A stretch of DNA of 64,000 nucleotides from Roseiarcus sp963794155 (GTDB taxonomy: Bacteria > Pseudomonadota > Alphaproteobacteria > Rhizobiales > Beijerinckiaceae), in the NCBI GenBank assembly GCA_963794155.1, contig CAWCCX010000013.1, forward strand, positions 434,001 through 498,000, given 5' to 3'. This document shows, piece after piece, positions 17,410-26,267 of the stretch. The translations under genes were made by a program, and so were the position numbers. How positions within the stretch are numbered: position 1 is the stretch's first letter; every line of letters starts with the position of its first letter. The notes under the pieces were generated by a model, which did no database searches, had not been told where the DNA came from, and was given only the letters and a program-made list of their open reading frames with translations.

Positions 17410-17839
17410 CGATCCGCCTCGAGCGAGGGAACATGTGGGCCGCGCCGGCGTTAACTTGGATTGTCGTTCTGGCGTGTTTCTTGTCGTGGCGGGCCGACGT
17501 GACCGACGCGATGGCATGCCGCAACAGCCGACGTCAAGAACGCCGGTCGGCCACCGCCGGCTGGCGCTGCAATGCAGCAAAAATGAGGCCCTTGTACTCC
17601 GCTTGTTCTCGCATTACCTGTTGTTTGACCTGGAATAACGAGGTCTATAATCTCCACTATAGAGGCGCGTTGGCCGGCCCGGGCGGCAGACAACGGCCTC
17701 GGGAGGACGGTATGCGACCGGTAGAGGCCAGGGTGCGGAATCCTGGGATAACCTTCGACCATTCGCGGCATGCAACTTGCGTTGTTGGGAGACGGGGACG
17801 CGGGCCGGAATGGCCCGCCGGAGACGGCAGGTTCGCACG
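17410..17839. other. 430-base intergenic region
   Basis: No convincing gene in either strand. It holds the upstream region of the methyltransferase gene and the leader of the ABC ATPase gene, including the candidate promoter at 17624-17651. The ATPase frame is open back to 17777 but without a ribosome binding site there. Confidence 0.5.
17624..17651 (+). promoter_or_regulatory. Candidate promoter for the ABC ATPase-permease operon
   Basis: TTTGAC (17624-17629) and a perfect TATAAT (17646-17651) are 16 bases apart. A small inverted repeat (CTATA at 17645, TATAG at 17658) surrounds the -10 box and could be an operator. Confidence 0.45.
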
Positions 17840-18670
17840 ATGAACAAGATCGCGATGCTGAGGACGAACGATACGGCGGTCCGCCTGACCTCGCCGCCGC
17901 TGGTGACGCTGCGGGGAGTAGACAAGGTCTTCGCCAATGAGGTCACCGCTCTCGATGGCCTCAACCTTGACATCAAGGCGGGCGAGTTTCTCTCCCTGCT
18001 TGGGCCTTCCGGCTGCGGAAAGTCGACGGTCCTGCGCTTGCTGTCGGGCCTCACTGCGCCGACGCGGGGCGAGATTGTCTGGCGGACGAAATGTCCGGAG
18101 CTCGGGTTCGTGTTTCAGGAGCCGACGCTGACCCCGTGGTCCGACGTATTCACCAACGTCTGGCTGCCGTTGCGCCTCGCCGGCGTGTCGAAGGAAAAGG
18201 CTCGGCCGCGCGTCGAGGAGGCGCTGGAGCAAGTCGGTCTCGCCGGCTTCGCCAAAGCCTATCCGCGGCAGCTCTCCGGCGGGATGAAGATGCGGGTATC
18301 GATCGCTCGCGCCCTGGTGACCCGGCCGACGGTTCTGCTGATGGACGAGCCATTCGCCGCGCTGGACGAAATCACGCGCTTGAAACTCAACGACGATCTC
18401 GCGGCGCTGCGGGCGCAACTCGGAGCGACGGTCGTGTTCGTGACCCATTCGGTGTTCGAGAGCGTCTATCTTTCGGACCGGATCGTGGTGATGGCGGCGC
18501 GGCCGGGACGCGCGGTCGCGGAAATCATTGTCGAAGCGCCGACCGAATCGCGCCACGAGGGGTTCCGGCTTTGCAAAGAGTACGCCGACACTTGCGTTCA
18601 AACCTCGGAGGCGCTCCACCTCGCGATGGGCGATAGGCCGCCGAGGATGCTCGAGGGCGGGATGCAGTGA
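17840..18670 (+). CDS. ABC transporter ATP-binding protein (nitrate/sulfonate/taurine family)
   Basis: A 276-residue ATPase. Walker A GPSGCGKST, Q-loop FQEPTLTPW, signature LSGGMKMRVSIARAL, Walker B VLLMDEPFAALD and switch VTHSVFES are all present. The LSGGMKMR signature and TLTPW are typical of the SsuB/TauB/ThiY-partner clade, in agreement with the NMT1-type binding protein at 15087. I chose ATG 17840 (MNKIAMLRTND), preceded by GGCAGG; ATG 17777 and 17858 are alternatives. It overlaps the permease gene by four bases (GTGA). Confidence 0.9.
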   Translation: MNKIAMLRTNDTAVRLTSPPLVTLRGVDKVFANEVTALDGLNLDIKAGEFLSLLGPSGCGKSTVLRLLSGLTAPTRGEIVWRTKCPELGFVFQEPTLTPWSDVFTNVWLPLRLAGVSKEKARPRVEEALEQVGLAGFAKAYPRQLSGGMKMRVSIARALVTRPTVLLMDEPFAALDEITRLKLNDDLAALRAQLGATVVFVTHSVFESVYLSDRIVVMAARPGRAVAEIIVEAPTESRHEGFRLCKEYADTCVQTSEALHLAMGDRPPRMLEGGMQ

Positions 18671-19452
18671 GCCGAGACGATTTCGTCGGCTACGCGGTTC
18701 CGGCTCTGACGCTTGGTCTCGGGCTTTTCGCCTGGGAGGGGCTGGTCCGCTACTTCGCCGTCCCATCCTATCTCCTGCCGGCGCCAAGCCTCATCATCGC
18801 GACCCTCATCACCGATTGGCCGACGCTTTCCGCCTCGCTCTGGGTGACGCTGTCGATCACGCTTAAGGCGCTCTTGGTCGCGGTCATCGGAAGCGTGACG
18901 CTGGCTATCATTTTCGCCCAGTCGCGGATCGTCGAGCGCGCGTTCTATCCGTTCGCGGTGGCGATGCAGGTGACGCCAATCGTCGCCATCGCGCCGCTGC
19001 TCCTGATCTATCTGACCCCCGGCGTCGCGGTTCTGGTCTGCGCCTTTCTGGTCGCGTTTTTTCCCCTGCTCGCCAACACCACGCTCGGACTCTCTTCGGC
19101 CGACCACAATCTGGTCGACCTTTTCCAGATGTACCGGTCCTCGAAAATGCAGCAGTTCATGCTGCTCAGGCTGCCGTCGGCTTTGCCCTATTTTCTCGCC
19201 GGCCTGCGCATCAGCGGCGGCCTGGCGCTGATCGGCGCGATCGTGGCCGAAATCGCCGCCGGGTCGGCCGGCCAAGGGTCGGGCCTTGCGTATCGGATTG
19301 TCGAGTCCGGTTTTCGCCTCAATATTCCGCGAATGTTCGCCGCGCTGCTCTTGATTTCGGTCGCGGGCATCACAATTCATCTCCTGCTGACTGCGCTCTC
19401 GCACTGGTTGTTGCGCGACTGGCACGACAGCGAGCGCGGGCGGGAAACCTGA
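18667..19452 (+). CDS. ABC transporter permease (BPD_transp_1)
   Basis: Inner-membrane permease of 261 residues with about six spans and the EAA-like loop LFQMYRSSKMQQFMLLRLPSALPYFLAGLRI cut into two helices (conserved G in FLAGLRI). It begins with GTG 18667, overlapping the ATPase stop, so the two are translated together. It forms the channel of the importer with the ATPase at 17840 and presumably the binding protein at 15087. No second permease is present, so it should work as a homodimer. Confidence 0.9.
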   Translation: MSRDDFVGYAVPALTLGLGLFAWEGLVRYFAVPSYLLPAPSLIIATLITDWPTLSASLWVTLSITLKALLVAVIGSVTLAIIFAQSRIVERAFYPFAVAMQVTPIVAIAPLLLIYLTPGVAVLVCAFLVAFFPLLANTTLGLSSADHNLVDLFQMYRSSKMQQFMLLRLPSALPYFLAGLRISGGLALIGAIVAEIAAGSAGQGSGLAYRIVESGFRLNIPRMFAALLLISVAGITIHLLLTALSHWLLRDWHDSERGRET

Positions 19453-19561
19453 ACCAAGCACGACATTCGACCGTATGATCTACGAGGCGACGGGCCTTTA
19501 TGGCCGCTGGTTGCGCCGCGAGCGGTAAAATGTTGCGCCGAAAACGGGAAGGCGAAGCCAA

Positions 19562-20296
19562 ATGAGTATCGGGTATCTCAATATCGAGCGGCGGATCGGG
19601 CCGCCCCGGGCCTCCGTTTTGCGCAAGCTCGGCGTTTCCGATCTGGTCACCACGGCGAAATTCGACATCGCCGCCGCGCATGAAGCGCTGGTGCGCCGTC
19701 AGGCAGTCCCGGAGCGGATTTGCGCCGACGGCCTCGTGGTCGACGTGCCGGCGGGCGTCTACCATCCGCTGCCCGACTCGAGCTCCGAGTTTTTCATTCG
19801 CAATATCAAGGCGATGAACCCGAACCTGATCGCCAAGACACTCGAGATCGGGGCCGGGTGCGGGATCATTTCGCTGTTCATGGCGGCCAACTGGACGTCG
19901 CGGACCGTCGCCACCGACATTTCGCCGATCGCCATCGAGGCGACGATCGCCAACGCCAAACTCAACAACGTCACCTTGACGGCTTTTCAATCCGACCTGT
20001 TCGAGAAGATCGCCGAAAAGGACTTCGACCTCATCGTCTTCAATACGCCGATGGTCGACAAGAACCCGGAGAACGACATCGAGCGATTCAGCCTGTGCGA
20101 TCCGCATGGCCGCATCACCGAGGCCTACCTGCGCCAGGCGCGCCGGCACGTGTCGAAGGACGGGCTGATCATTTTCCCGATCTGCAACAATTCCGCCTAC
20201 GAGGTGATGGACGGGATCGACCTCGACTATCAGATCGTCGGCTTCGAACTCGCCTACAGCGGCTTCTGGCGGGCGATCGTCGGCGCGCGGATCTGA
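19562..20296 (+). CDS. Methyltransferase with PrmC/RsmC-type fold
   Basis: A 244-residue class I methyltransferase. Motif I is LEIGAGCGIISLFMA, then ATDISPIAIEATIANAK (acidic loop), and motif IV reads FNTPMV, where HemK/PrmC-type N- or Q-methyltransferases have NPPY. The N-terminal part (VDVPAGVYHPLPDSSSEFF) resembles the substrate-facing region of small-methyltransferase (MTS) proteins. The changed motif IV suggests another acceptor than glutamine or adenine. It stands alone, 110 bases after the ABC permease. I cannot name its substrate. Confidence 0.8.
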   Translation: MSIGYLNIERRIGPPRASVLRKLGVSDLVTTAKFDIAAAHEALVRRQAVPERICADGLVVDVPAGVYHPLPDSSSEFFIRNIKAMNPNLIAKTLEIGAGCGIISLFMAANWTSRTVATDISPIAIEATIANAKLNNVTLTAFQSDLFEKIAEKDFDLIVFNTPMVDKNPENDIERFSLCDPHGRITEAYLRQARRHVSKDGLIIFPICNNSAYEVMDGIDLDYQIVGFELAYSGFWRAIVGARI

Positions 20297-20425
20297 GCCA
20301 AGCCGCCCCATCAAGCGACCGCGACTCGCTTGGAAACGGGCGGGCGCGGCGACGTTGAGTCAAATCGTCGCAATGCTGATTTATTCTGAGCGCGGCAAGG
20401 GACCGACGATCTCTGGAGACCGACG

Positions 20426-20941
20426 ATGAGCGACCTCGTTTTCATAGCGTTCGACAGCGAGAAAAAAGCCGAGGAGGTGCGCGACAAGATTCTCGCGATG
20501 CAGAAGGAATATCTGATCGAGGTCGGCGATGCGGTGATTGCGACCCGCGACGAGAGCGGGCGGGTCAAACTCAATCAGCTCATGCATCCGGCGGCCACAG
20601 GCGCGCTGTCCGGCGCGCTTTGGGGCATGTTGATCGGCTGGATTTTTCTCATGCCGGTGGCCGGCGCCGCGGTCGGCGCGGCCTCGGGCGCGCTCGGCGG
20701 CTCGCTGGTCGACGTCGGCATCAACGATCAGGAGATGAAGACCCAGGCCAATGAGGCGCTGAAGCCCGGCGCGGCCGGCCTCTTTCTCCTCATCCGCAAG
20801 ATGACGACGGACAAGGTTCTCGAGGACCTGAAAGGCGTCGGCGGAACTGTCATTCGCACCTCCTTCGACCACGCGAAGGAAAACGCGCTGAAGGAGGCGC
20901 TGGCGGGCCATGTCGTGACGGAGGCGGCCAGGACGGACTGA
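20426..20941 (+). CDS. DUF1269 membrane protein
   Basis: A 171-residue protein of the DUF1269 family: an N-terminal ferredoxin-like segment (MSDLVFIAFDSEKKAEEV), then a glycine/alanine-rich double membrane segment (GALSGALWGMLIGWIFLMPV and GAAVGAASGALGGSLVDVGI), then a helical soluble tail with FLLIRKMTTDKVLEDL. Known members are stress-induced inner-membrane proteins of unknown function. ATG 20426 is preceded by a GGAG at 20414. It is not obviously in an operon. Confidence 0.88.
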   Translation: MSDLVFIAFDSEKKAEEVRDKILAMQKEYLIEVGDAVIATRDESGRVKLNQLMHPAATGALSGALWGMLIGWIFLMPVAGAAVGAASGALGGSLVDVGINDQEMKTQANEALKPGAAGLFLLIRKMTTDKVLEDLKGVGGTVIRTSFDHAKENALKEALAGHVVTEAARTD

Positions 20942-21015
20942 CGCGTCGCCGGGGCGCGTGCTAGGATTCGCGCGAGGGCGCAAAATCGCGCCTCGCCTGC
21001 GATCGGACGCGAATA

Positions 21016-21585
21016 ATGACGGATGCGGACCCGGTGCCTTCGGGCGTCGTCGCCGAGCCTCGGCGGACCAGAAATTGGGTCAGCCTTTGGGCCGAGGCGC
21101 CCTATTTCGCAATCGTTATCATCGGCATTGTCGGCATTTGCTGGTCGAGCCTTTTTCGTAGGCCCACGGCGACCTATTGGGTCATCATGGCGCCGGTCGC
21201 CGCGCTTCTCTCCATTGCCGTGGGGTGGGGCCACTTGCCTCAGGGTCGGGGGCGGATCGGGATGGTTGGGATCCAGCTCGGCCAATGGGCGGCCGTGCTC
21301 GTGTCCATGTATCTGATCAACGTCAGCAGTGTTGGCGGCCTGGTCACCAGCGACGCGTTGGGCAGCATGATGCTGACGCTGCTCGCTCTCGGCGTCTTCG
21401 TCTCGGGAATGGACTTGAGGGACTGGAAGCTTTGCGTCACCGGGGTGTTCCTCGCGATCGCCGTGCCGCTTGTCGCCTGGTTCGAGCAGGCGGCGTTGTT
21501 TCTCGTCCTCATCGGCGGCGTCCTGATCGCGCTTGGCCTGTTGTTCTGGTGGGGGCGCGCCAAACTGTCGCCTGATCACGACTGA
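21016..21585 (+). CDS. Membrane protein, unknown function
   Basis: A 189-residue protein with five or six hydrophobic spans (for example APYFAIVIIGIVGICW, YWVIMAPVAALLSIAVGW, LGSMMLTLLALGVFVSGM, VFLAIAVPLVAWF, ALFLVLIGGVLIALGLLFW) between short loops. The hydrophilic N-terminus has an arginine pair before span one. Similar proteins are annotated only as hypothetical in Rhizobiales. ATG 21016 lies 74 bases after the DUF1269 gene and both could be on one transcript. Confidence 0.75.
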   Translation: MTDADPVPSGVVAEPRRTRNWVSLWAEAPYFAIVIIGIVGICWSSLFRRPTATYWVIMAPVAALLSIAVGWGHLPQGRGRIGMVGIQLGQWAAVLVSMYLINVSSVGGLVTSDALGSMMLTLLALGVFVSGMDLRDWKLCVTGVFLAIAVPLVAWFEQAALFLVLIGGVLIALGLLFWWGRAKLSPDHD

Positions 21586-21817
21586 ACCGCTCTCCCTTCG
21601 TGTCGAGACTGCAAACCGCGCGCTGCGGCCCTCGGTCTGGGCGGCGGCAAAGGGCGCCGAAACGTGTTCGCGATCGTCGCGGCCGGGACTTGCGCCGCCG
21701 GGCGGGATGGCGCCTAAAGGGCGGCTGGCAAAAGGTCGGGGCTGGGCAAGGGGGCTGGGAGGGGGACTCGCTATCGCCTTGCGCGGTCATGACATAACCC
21801 GCACGCCGGCGTCGAGG

Positions 21818-23296
21818 ATGGGGATCGGCGGGCTCAAACGCGTCCGCGAGCCTTCGTTCGCCCGCCCGGCGCCGCTTTACCGGCCGGCGGCGCCCGTGAC
21901 GATGGTTCTCGCCGCGTTCGCGCTCGCCGGCTGCGCGGCGGTCGGCCCCAACTTCGAGCGGCCGGCGGCGCTCGTGTCGCCTGAATTCAAGGAGGTGAAG
22001 GGCTGGAAGATCGCGACCCCGCGCGAGAGCGAGCCGAAAGGCCCGTGGTGGTCAGTGTTTCACGACCCGGAGCTCGACCGGCTCGTGCGGGTGGTCGTCG
22101 TGTCGAACCAAACCGTCAAAGCCGACGAGGCCGACTATCGCCAGGCGCTGGCGCTCATCAACGAGGCGCGCGCCGGGCTTTTTCCGACTGTGAACGGAAC
22201 GGGCTCCGCTCAGCGAAGCTCTCCCGACGTCACGACCCTGACCGCGGAAGCCTCGGGAATGTGGACGCTCGATATCTGGGGGCAGGTCCGGCGCGAGGTC
22301 GAGGCCCAGCAGGCGGGCGCGGAAGTGAGCGCCGCCAATCTCGCCAACGCGACGCTCGCGGCGCAATCGGCGCTTGCGCTTGCCTATGTGACGCTGCGGG
22401 AAGCGGATTCGCTCGAGGATCTGCTGACGAAGACCGTCGTGGAATATAAGCACTCTCTGACAATCACCCAGAACCAATATAACGCTGGCACTGCCGCCAA
22501 GTCCGACGTCATCACCGCCGAGGCGCAGGTCCTCAACGCCCAGGCGCAACTCATCGCCGCGGGGGTATCGCGCGCCCAGAGCGAACATGCGATCGCAGTC
22601 CTGATGGGCCGACCTCCCGCCGGGCTCTCGATCCCCCAGGGCAGCTTGGCGACCCGCGTTCCCTCGATCCCGGTCGGACTGCCGTCCTCGCTTCTGGAGC
22701 GCAGGCCGGATGTCGCCGCGGCGGAGGAAACCATGCGCGAGGCCAACGCCGAGATCGGCGTCGCCTTCGCCGGCTATTTTCCGGCCGTCTCGCTCAACGG
22801 CCTCATTGGCTATTCCGGCAACCCGTTCAACGCCGCGTTCGGCCCGGCCAATCCCGTCTGGTCGTTCGGCGCCTCGCTGGCGCAGCCATTGTTCAATGGC
22901 GGCCTCACAACCGCCCAGGTGGAGGCGGCGCGCCAGACTTATCAGGCGGACGTCGCGACGTATCGCGAGACGGTGTTGACGGCCATACAGCAGGTCGAGG
23001 ATGCGCTTTCAGGGATTCGGATCCTGTCGCGCGAAGCCAAAGTGCTGGCCGAGAACGTCCGTATCTCGCGGCAGGCGACGCAGATCACGCTCAACGAATA
23101 CCAGGCCGGCACCCAGGCCTTCACAGCGGTTGTCACCGCGGAGGAGCAGGAGCTGACGGTGGAGGAAGCCCTCCTGTCGGCTCAAGCACAGGTCCAGACG
23201 GACGCCGTGACCTTGAGCGTTGCGCTTGGCGGCGGCTGGACCCAGTCGACGCTGCCTGACGTGGCGGCGCAGACGTCGGACATTCCCCCGCGTTGA
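21818..23296 (+). CDS. Outer-membrane efflux lipoprotein, TolC/NodT family
   Basis: Outer-membrane channel for tripartite efflux, about 492 residues. A lipobox LAGC follows the hydrophobic segment VLAAFALAGCAAVGPNFERP; VGPNF(E/K)RP is the hallmark after the acylated Cys in NodT/OprM proteins. Two OEP repeats follow, each of long coiled helices and a beta segment; LLERRPDVAAAE in the second half is diagnostic. I chose ATG 21818; the frame is open further up to 21533 but overlaps the preceding gene, and ATG 21902 is another option. No periplasmic adaptor or pump gene is next to it, so this is an orphan channel. Confidence 0.9.
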   Translation: MGIGGLKRVREPSFARPAPLYRPAAPVTMVLAAFALAGCAAVGPNFERPAALVSPEFKEVKGWKIATPRESEPKGPWWSVFHDPELDRLVRVVVVSNQTVKADEADYRQALALINEARAGLFPTVNGTGSAQRSSPDVTTLTAEASGMWTLDIWGQVRREVEAQQAGAEVSAANLANATLAAQSALALAYVTLREADSLEDLLTKTVVEYKHSLTITQNQYNAGTAAKSDVITAEAQVLNAQAQLIAAGVSRAQSEHAIAVLMGRPPAGLSIPQGSLATRVPSIPVGLPSSLLERRPDVAAAEETMREANAEIGVAFAGYFPAVSLNGLIGYSGNPFNAAFGPANPVWSFGASLAQPLFNGGLTTAQVEAARQTYQADVATYRETVLTAIQQVEDALSGIRILSREAKVLAENVRISRQATQITLNEYQAGTQAFTAVVTAEEQELTVEEALLSAQAQVQTDAVTLSVALGGGWTQSTLPDVAAQTSDIPPR

Positions 23297-23372
23297 CGAG
23301 CGCGCGCCGATTGACAGGCGGCCGGGCGGGGGCGAAGAGTTGCCTTCTCAGGGAGGAAAGGGGCTGGCGGTA

Positions 23373-23765
23373 ATGAATACAGTTCGCATTGGGGTTGCGG
23401 CTCTCGCCGCGACGGTTTTGGTCGGCTGCGTGACTGTCGGCGCGCAGGAAAAGGAAGGGCAGCTTGCCGCCGCGGGGTTCATTCGCCAGCCGGCCGATAC
23501 GCCCCAGAAACTCGCCAAGCTTCAAGCGCTGCCGCAGAACGCCATCGTCGCAGCGCAACGGAAGGGCCACAACGTCTACATCTACGCCGACGCCGCCGGG
23601 TGCAACTGCGCTTTCATCGGCAACGACGCCGCCTACCAGCAGTATCAGCAGATCCGCGCCGCGAACAATATCGCGCAGATGCAAGAGACCACCGCGATAT
23701 TGAACCAGGAAGCGATGATGGATTGGGGCGGAGCCTGGGGCCCTTACACTCCCGGCTGGTATTGA
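23373..23765 (+). CDS. Putative lipoprotein, unknown function
   Basis: A 130-residue protein with a lipoprotein signal: MNTVRIGVAALAATVLVGC, cleavage before the Cys at about residue 19. The mature part has a conserved-looking centre, YADAAGCNCAFIGNDAAYQQYQQ, and a C-terminal aromatic tail (WGGAWGPYTPGWY), a pattern seen in small hypothetical lipoproteins of Rhizobiales. GGAGG lies about 15 bases before ATG 23373. It follows the efflux channel gene by 76 bases. Role unknown. Confidence 0.78.
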   Translation: MNTVRIGVAALAATVLVGCVTVGAQEKEGQLAAAGFIRQPADTPQKLAKLQALPQNAIVAAQRKGHNVYIYADAAGCNCAFIGNDAAYQQYQQIRAANNIAQMQETTAILNQEAMMDWGGAWGPYTPGWY

Positions 23766-23852
23766 CCGGGACCGCAGGCATTCGCCGGTCGCGTTCGCGA
23801 AGGTTTGCGCCGAGGACGAGGCGCTTAGCGATGCTCTCGGCGCCGCGGTCCC

Positions 23853-24317
23853 TTGCCGCGCACGGCCGTGTTTGAGGCCGCCGGGGCCTGGTCCAACAAC
23901 TGGGCCTGGAGCCTGCCTCTGATCGTGTTGACGGTGCTTGCGCACACATTCGGCCTCGCTCTGATCCGCGAAAAGGTTGTGCTTCCGCTATCGGGAACAT
24001 TGGGCCGGCAACGGACTTCGTTCGTGCTCGCCGCCCTTATGGCCCCGACCGTCATGCTGGTGACGGTCCTGCACGCGATCGAATCCGGCGCCTGGGCCAT
24101 CGCCTATGTCGCGCTCGGCGCGCGCGCCGATTTCGCCTCCGCCATGCTCTATTCGCTGAGCGCGATGACGACCTATGGGCATGCAGAGATTTTCTTGGCC
24201 GCCCACTGGCGGTTGATGGGCGCGCTCGAGGCGCTGAACGGCATGATGCTGTTCGGCCTGACGACGGCGTTCCTGTTCGCGGTCCTCCAGCGCCATTGGC
24301 CGGCGCCGGGACATTGA
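23853..24317 (+). CDS. Ion-channel-like membrane protein (two-span potassium channel family)
   Basis: A 154-residue protein with three or four spans. The segment SAMLYSLSAMTTYGHAEIF followed by the helix ALEALNGMMLFGLTTAFLFAVL looks like the pore loop and inner helix of the bacterial two-TM potassium channel group, but the filter is TTYG instead of TVGYG, so selectivity is doubtful. The start is uncertain: TTG 23853 or GTG 23868. It is convergent with moeA, 18 bases apart. Confidence 0.7.
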   Translation: MPRTAVFEAAGAWSNNWAWSLPLIVLTVLAHTFGLALIREKVVLPLSGTLGRQRTSFVLAALMAPTVMLVTVLHAIESGAWAIAYVALGARADFASAMLYSLSAMTTYGHAEIFLAAHWRLMGALEALNGMMLFGLTTAFLFAVLQRHWPAPGH

Positions 24318-24334
24318 AGATGCGTGTCGGCCCG

Positions 24335-25567
24335 CTACACGCCGAGACCGAAAAACGGGATGACCCGGCACGCCTCGCCCACCTTCGCGGGTACGGCGCG
24401 CGGCGCCCTGACGATGAGGCCGTCCGCGAGCGCCATCGTTTTCACCAATGAGGAATTCTGCGCAGGCGCCGGAGTTGCGATGAAGACGCCGTCGGGGCCG
24501 CGGGCGAGCGAAGCGCGCGTGTAGTCCTGGCGCGGCCCGTTGGCGGGAAGGTCGACGGCGAGGCGGGCAGGTTGGCTAAGATCGGCGCCTGGGTCGGGTT
24601 CGCCATGCAAGGCGCGGATGAGCGGGCGCAGGAACAGAACCGCACAGACGGCCGAGGACGTCGGATTGCCGGGCAGACCGAGGATCCGCATTGCGCCGAG
24701 CCGCCCGTGCATCAAGGGTTTGCCGGGACGCATGGCGATGCGCCAGAAGCCGAGCTCCATCCCCTCCGCGACCAGCGCCTGCTGCACGAGGTCATAATCG
24801 CCGACCGACGCCCCGCCGAGGGTGACGAGAATGTCTGCCTTGGCGTCGCGCGCCCGGCCCACCCCCTCTTTGAGCGCGCCGAGCTCATCGACCGCAATGC
24901 CGAGGTCGATCGCTGTCCCTCCGCACGCCTCGACGATTCCGGCCACGGCGTAATTGTTCGAAGCGACGATCTGCGCCGGGCCTAACGTTCCGCCGGGCGC
25001 GACCAATTCGTCGCCGGTGGCCAGGATCGCGACCCGAGCGCGCCGGCGGACCGCCAGATGCGTATGGTTCGCCGCCGCCGCCAGCGCCACGTCGCGGGGG
25101 CTGAGGCGGTGGCCGGCGGCGATGAGGGCTTCGCCGGCGTGAAAGTCCATGCCCGCCGCGCGCAGGTTCTCGCCTTCGCGCGCAGCGGCCGAGAGCCTGA
25201 TCCTGCGCTCGCCGTCGCGCTGGACGTCCTCCTGAATGACGATAGCGTCGGCGCCTTCGGGCATCGGCGCGCCGGTGAAGATGCGGACCGCCTCGCCCGG
25301 ACCGAGGGCGCCTTTGAAGGCGCGGCCGGCCGACGACTCGCCGATCACCGTCAGGGCCAAGGGCGCCGCCGCGGTGTCGGCGGCGCGCAAAGCATAGCCG
25401 TCCATGGCCGAATTGGGGAATGGCGGCTGCGTCCGCAGCGCCATAAGATTGTGCGCGAGCACACGGCCGTAAGACGCCGCGATGGCTACCTTTTCTTCAT
25501 CCAGAGGAGCCTCGGCTGAAGCCAGCACGCGGGCTAGCGCCTCTTCGACCGTAATCATTGCGTTCAT
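24335..25567 (-). CDS. moeA: Molybdopterin molybdenumtransferase MoeA
   Basis: MoeA inserts molybdate into adenylylated molybdopterin, the last step of Mo-cofactor synthesis. Evidence: N-terminal PPFPNSAMDGYAL, then IFTGAPMPEGADAIVIQED, VAILATGDELV, the loop LGGASVGDYDLV, MRPGKPLMHG and GLPGNPTSSAVC, all family motifs. Length about 410 residues from ATG 25567, which overlaps the moaC stop by four bases (ATGA); an ATG at 25558 is an alternative. It serves molybdoenzymes such as the oxidoreductase encoded at 30835-31635. Confidence 0.95.
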   Translation of the reverse strand: MNAMITVEEALARVLASAEAPLDEEKVAIAASYGRVLAHNLMALRTQPPFPNSAMDGYALRAADTAAAPLALTVIGESSAGRAFKGALGPGEAVRIFTGAPMPEGADAIVIQEDVQRDGERRIRLSAAAREGENLRAAGMDFHAGEALIAAGHRLSPRDVALAAAANHTHLAVRRRARVAILATGDELVAPGGTLGPAQIVASNNYAVAGIVEACGGTAIDLGIAVDELGALKEGVGRARDAKADILVTLGGASVGDYDLVQQALVAEGMELGFWRIAMRPGKPLMHGRLGAMRILGLPGNPTSSAVCAVLFLRPLIRALHGEPDPGADLSQPARLAVDLPANGPRQDYTRASLARGPDGVFIATPAPAQNSSLVKTMALADGLIVRAPRAVPAKVGEACRVIPFFGLGV

Positions 25568-26076
25568 CGGCGTTTCTCCTTCGAGGCCCGCCAATCGCCC
25601 GATTTGCCGCCGCGTTTCTCAATCAGGCGCACAGCCTCGATGCTCATGCTCCGGTCGATCGCCTTGGCCATGTCGTAGATGGTCAGGCACGCGACGGAGA
25701 CGGCGGTCAGCGCCTCCATCTCGACGCCGGTCGGCCCGAGGCATCGCGCCTCGGCCCGCACCGCGAGGCCGGGAAGGGCGTCGTCGGGCATAATGTCGAT
25801 GAGAACCTTGCTCAGGCTCAAGGGATGGCAGAGCGGGATGAGATCGGCGGTCTTCTTGGCCGCCATGATTCCGGCGATCCGGGCCGCGCCGATCACATCG
25901 CCCTTCTTGGCGTCGCCGGCCAGGATCGCGGCCAGGGTTGATGCGGCCATCCGCACGCGCCCTTCGGCGATCGCGACCCGGCTCGTCGGCTCCTTGTCCG
26001 TGACGTCGACCATTCGCGCTTCGCCCTTGGCGCCGATATGGCTGAGGGCCTTCGGCTCGTTGGCGGAGGGGACCAT
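25564..26076 (-). CDS. moaC: Cyclic pyranopterin monophosphate synthase MoaC
   Basis: MoaC, with MoaA, makes cyclic pyranopterin monophosphate from GTP, the first stage of Mo-cofactor synthesis. The 170-residue protein shows MVDVTDKEPTSRVA, AAKKTADLIPLCHPL, the GPTGVEMEALTAVSVACLTI block with the catalytic region, and a lysine-rich C-terminus. The preceding 21 residues (MVPSANEPKALSHIGAKGEAR) are the usual N-terminal arm. It is the upstream gene of a moaC-moeA operon with coupled translation. Confidence 0.95.
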   Translation of the reverse strand: MVPSANEPKALSHIGAKGEARMVDVTDKEPTSRVAIAEGRVRMAASTLAAILAGDAKKGDVIGAARIAGIMAAKKTADLIPLCHPLSLSKVLIDIMPDDALPGLAVRAEARCLGPTGVEMEALTAVSVACLTIYDMAKAIDRSMSIEAVRLIEKRGGKSGDWRASKEKRR

Positions 26077-26267
26077 CGAATTCAGCGCCTTTCACTCAGG
26101 CCTCGGGCCGGTCCCGTCTTTTGCCCGGACCGCCGGCCGGCCGCCCGTTCAAGCAAAATTCCCCGCCCCCGGCAATTGCGGTCAGGCGAGCGATTTGTCG
26201 TCTTTCCCGCTCGCATGTAAGGACGCCGCGTGGCGTCGCGTGGCGGGCCTCGACATCTGAAAGCGCG

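Noticed and set aside
13492..19452. A complete thiamine- or riboflavin-uptake operon with riboswitch
   Set aside because: The binding protein family allows it, but I see no THI-box or RFN-like conserved element before 15087 or 17840.
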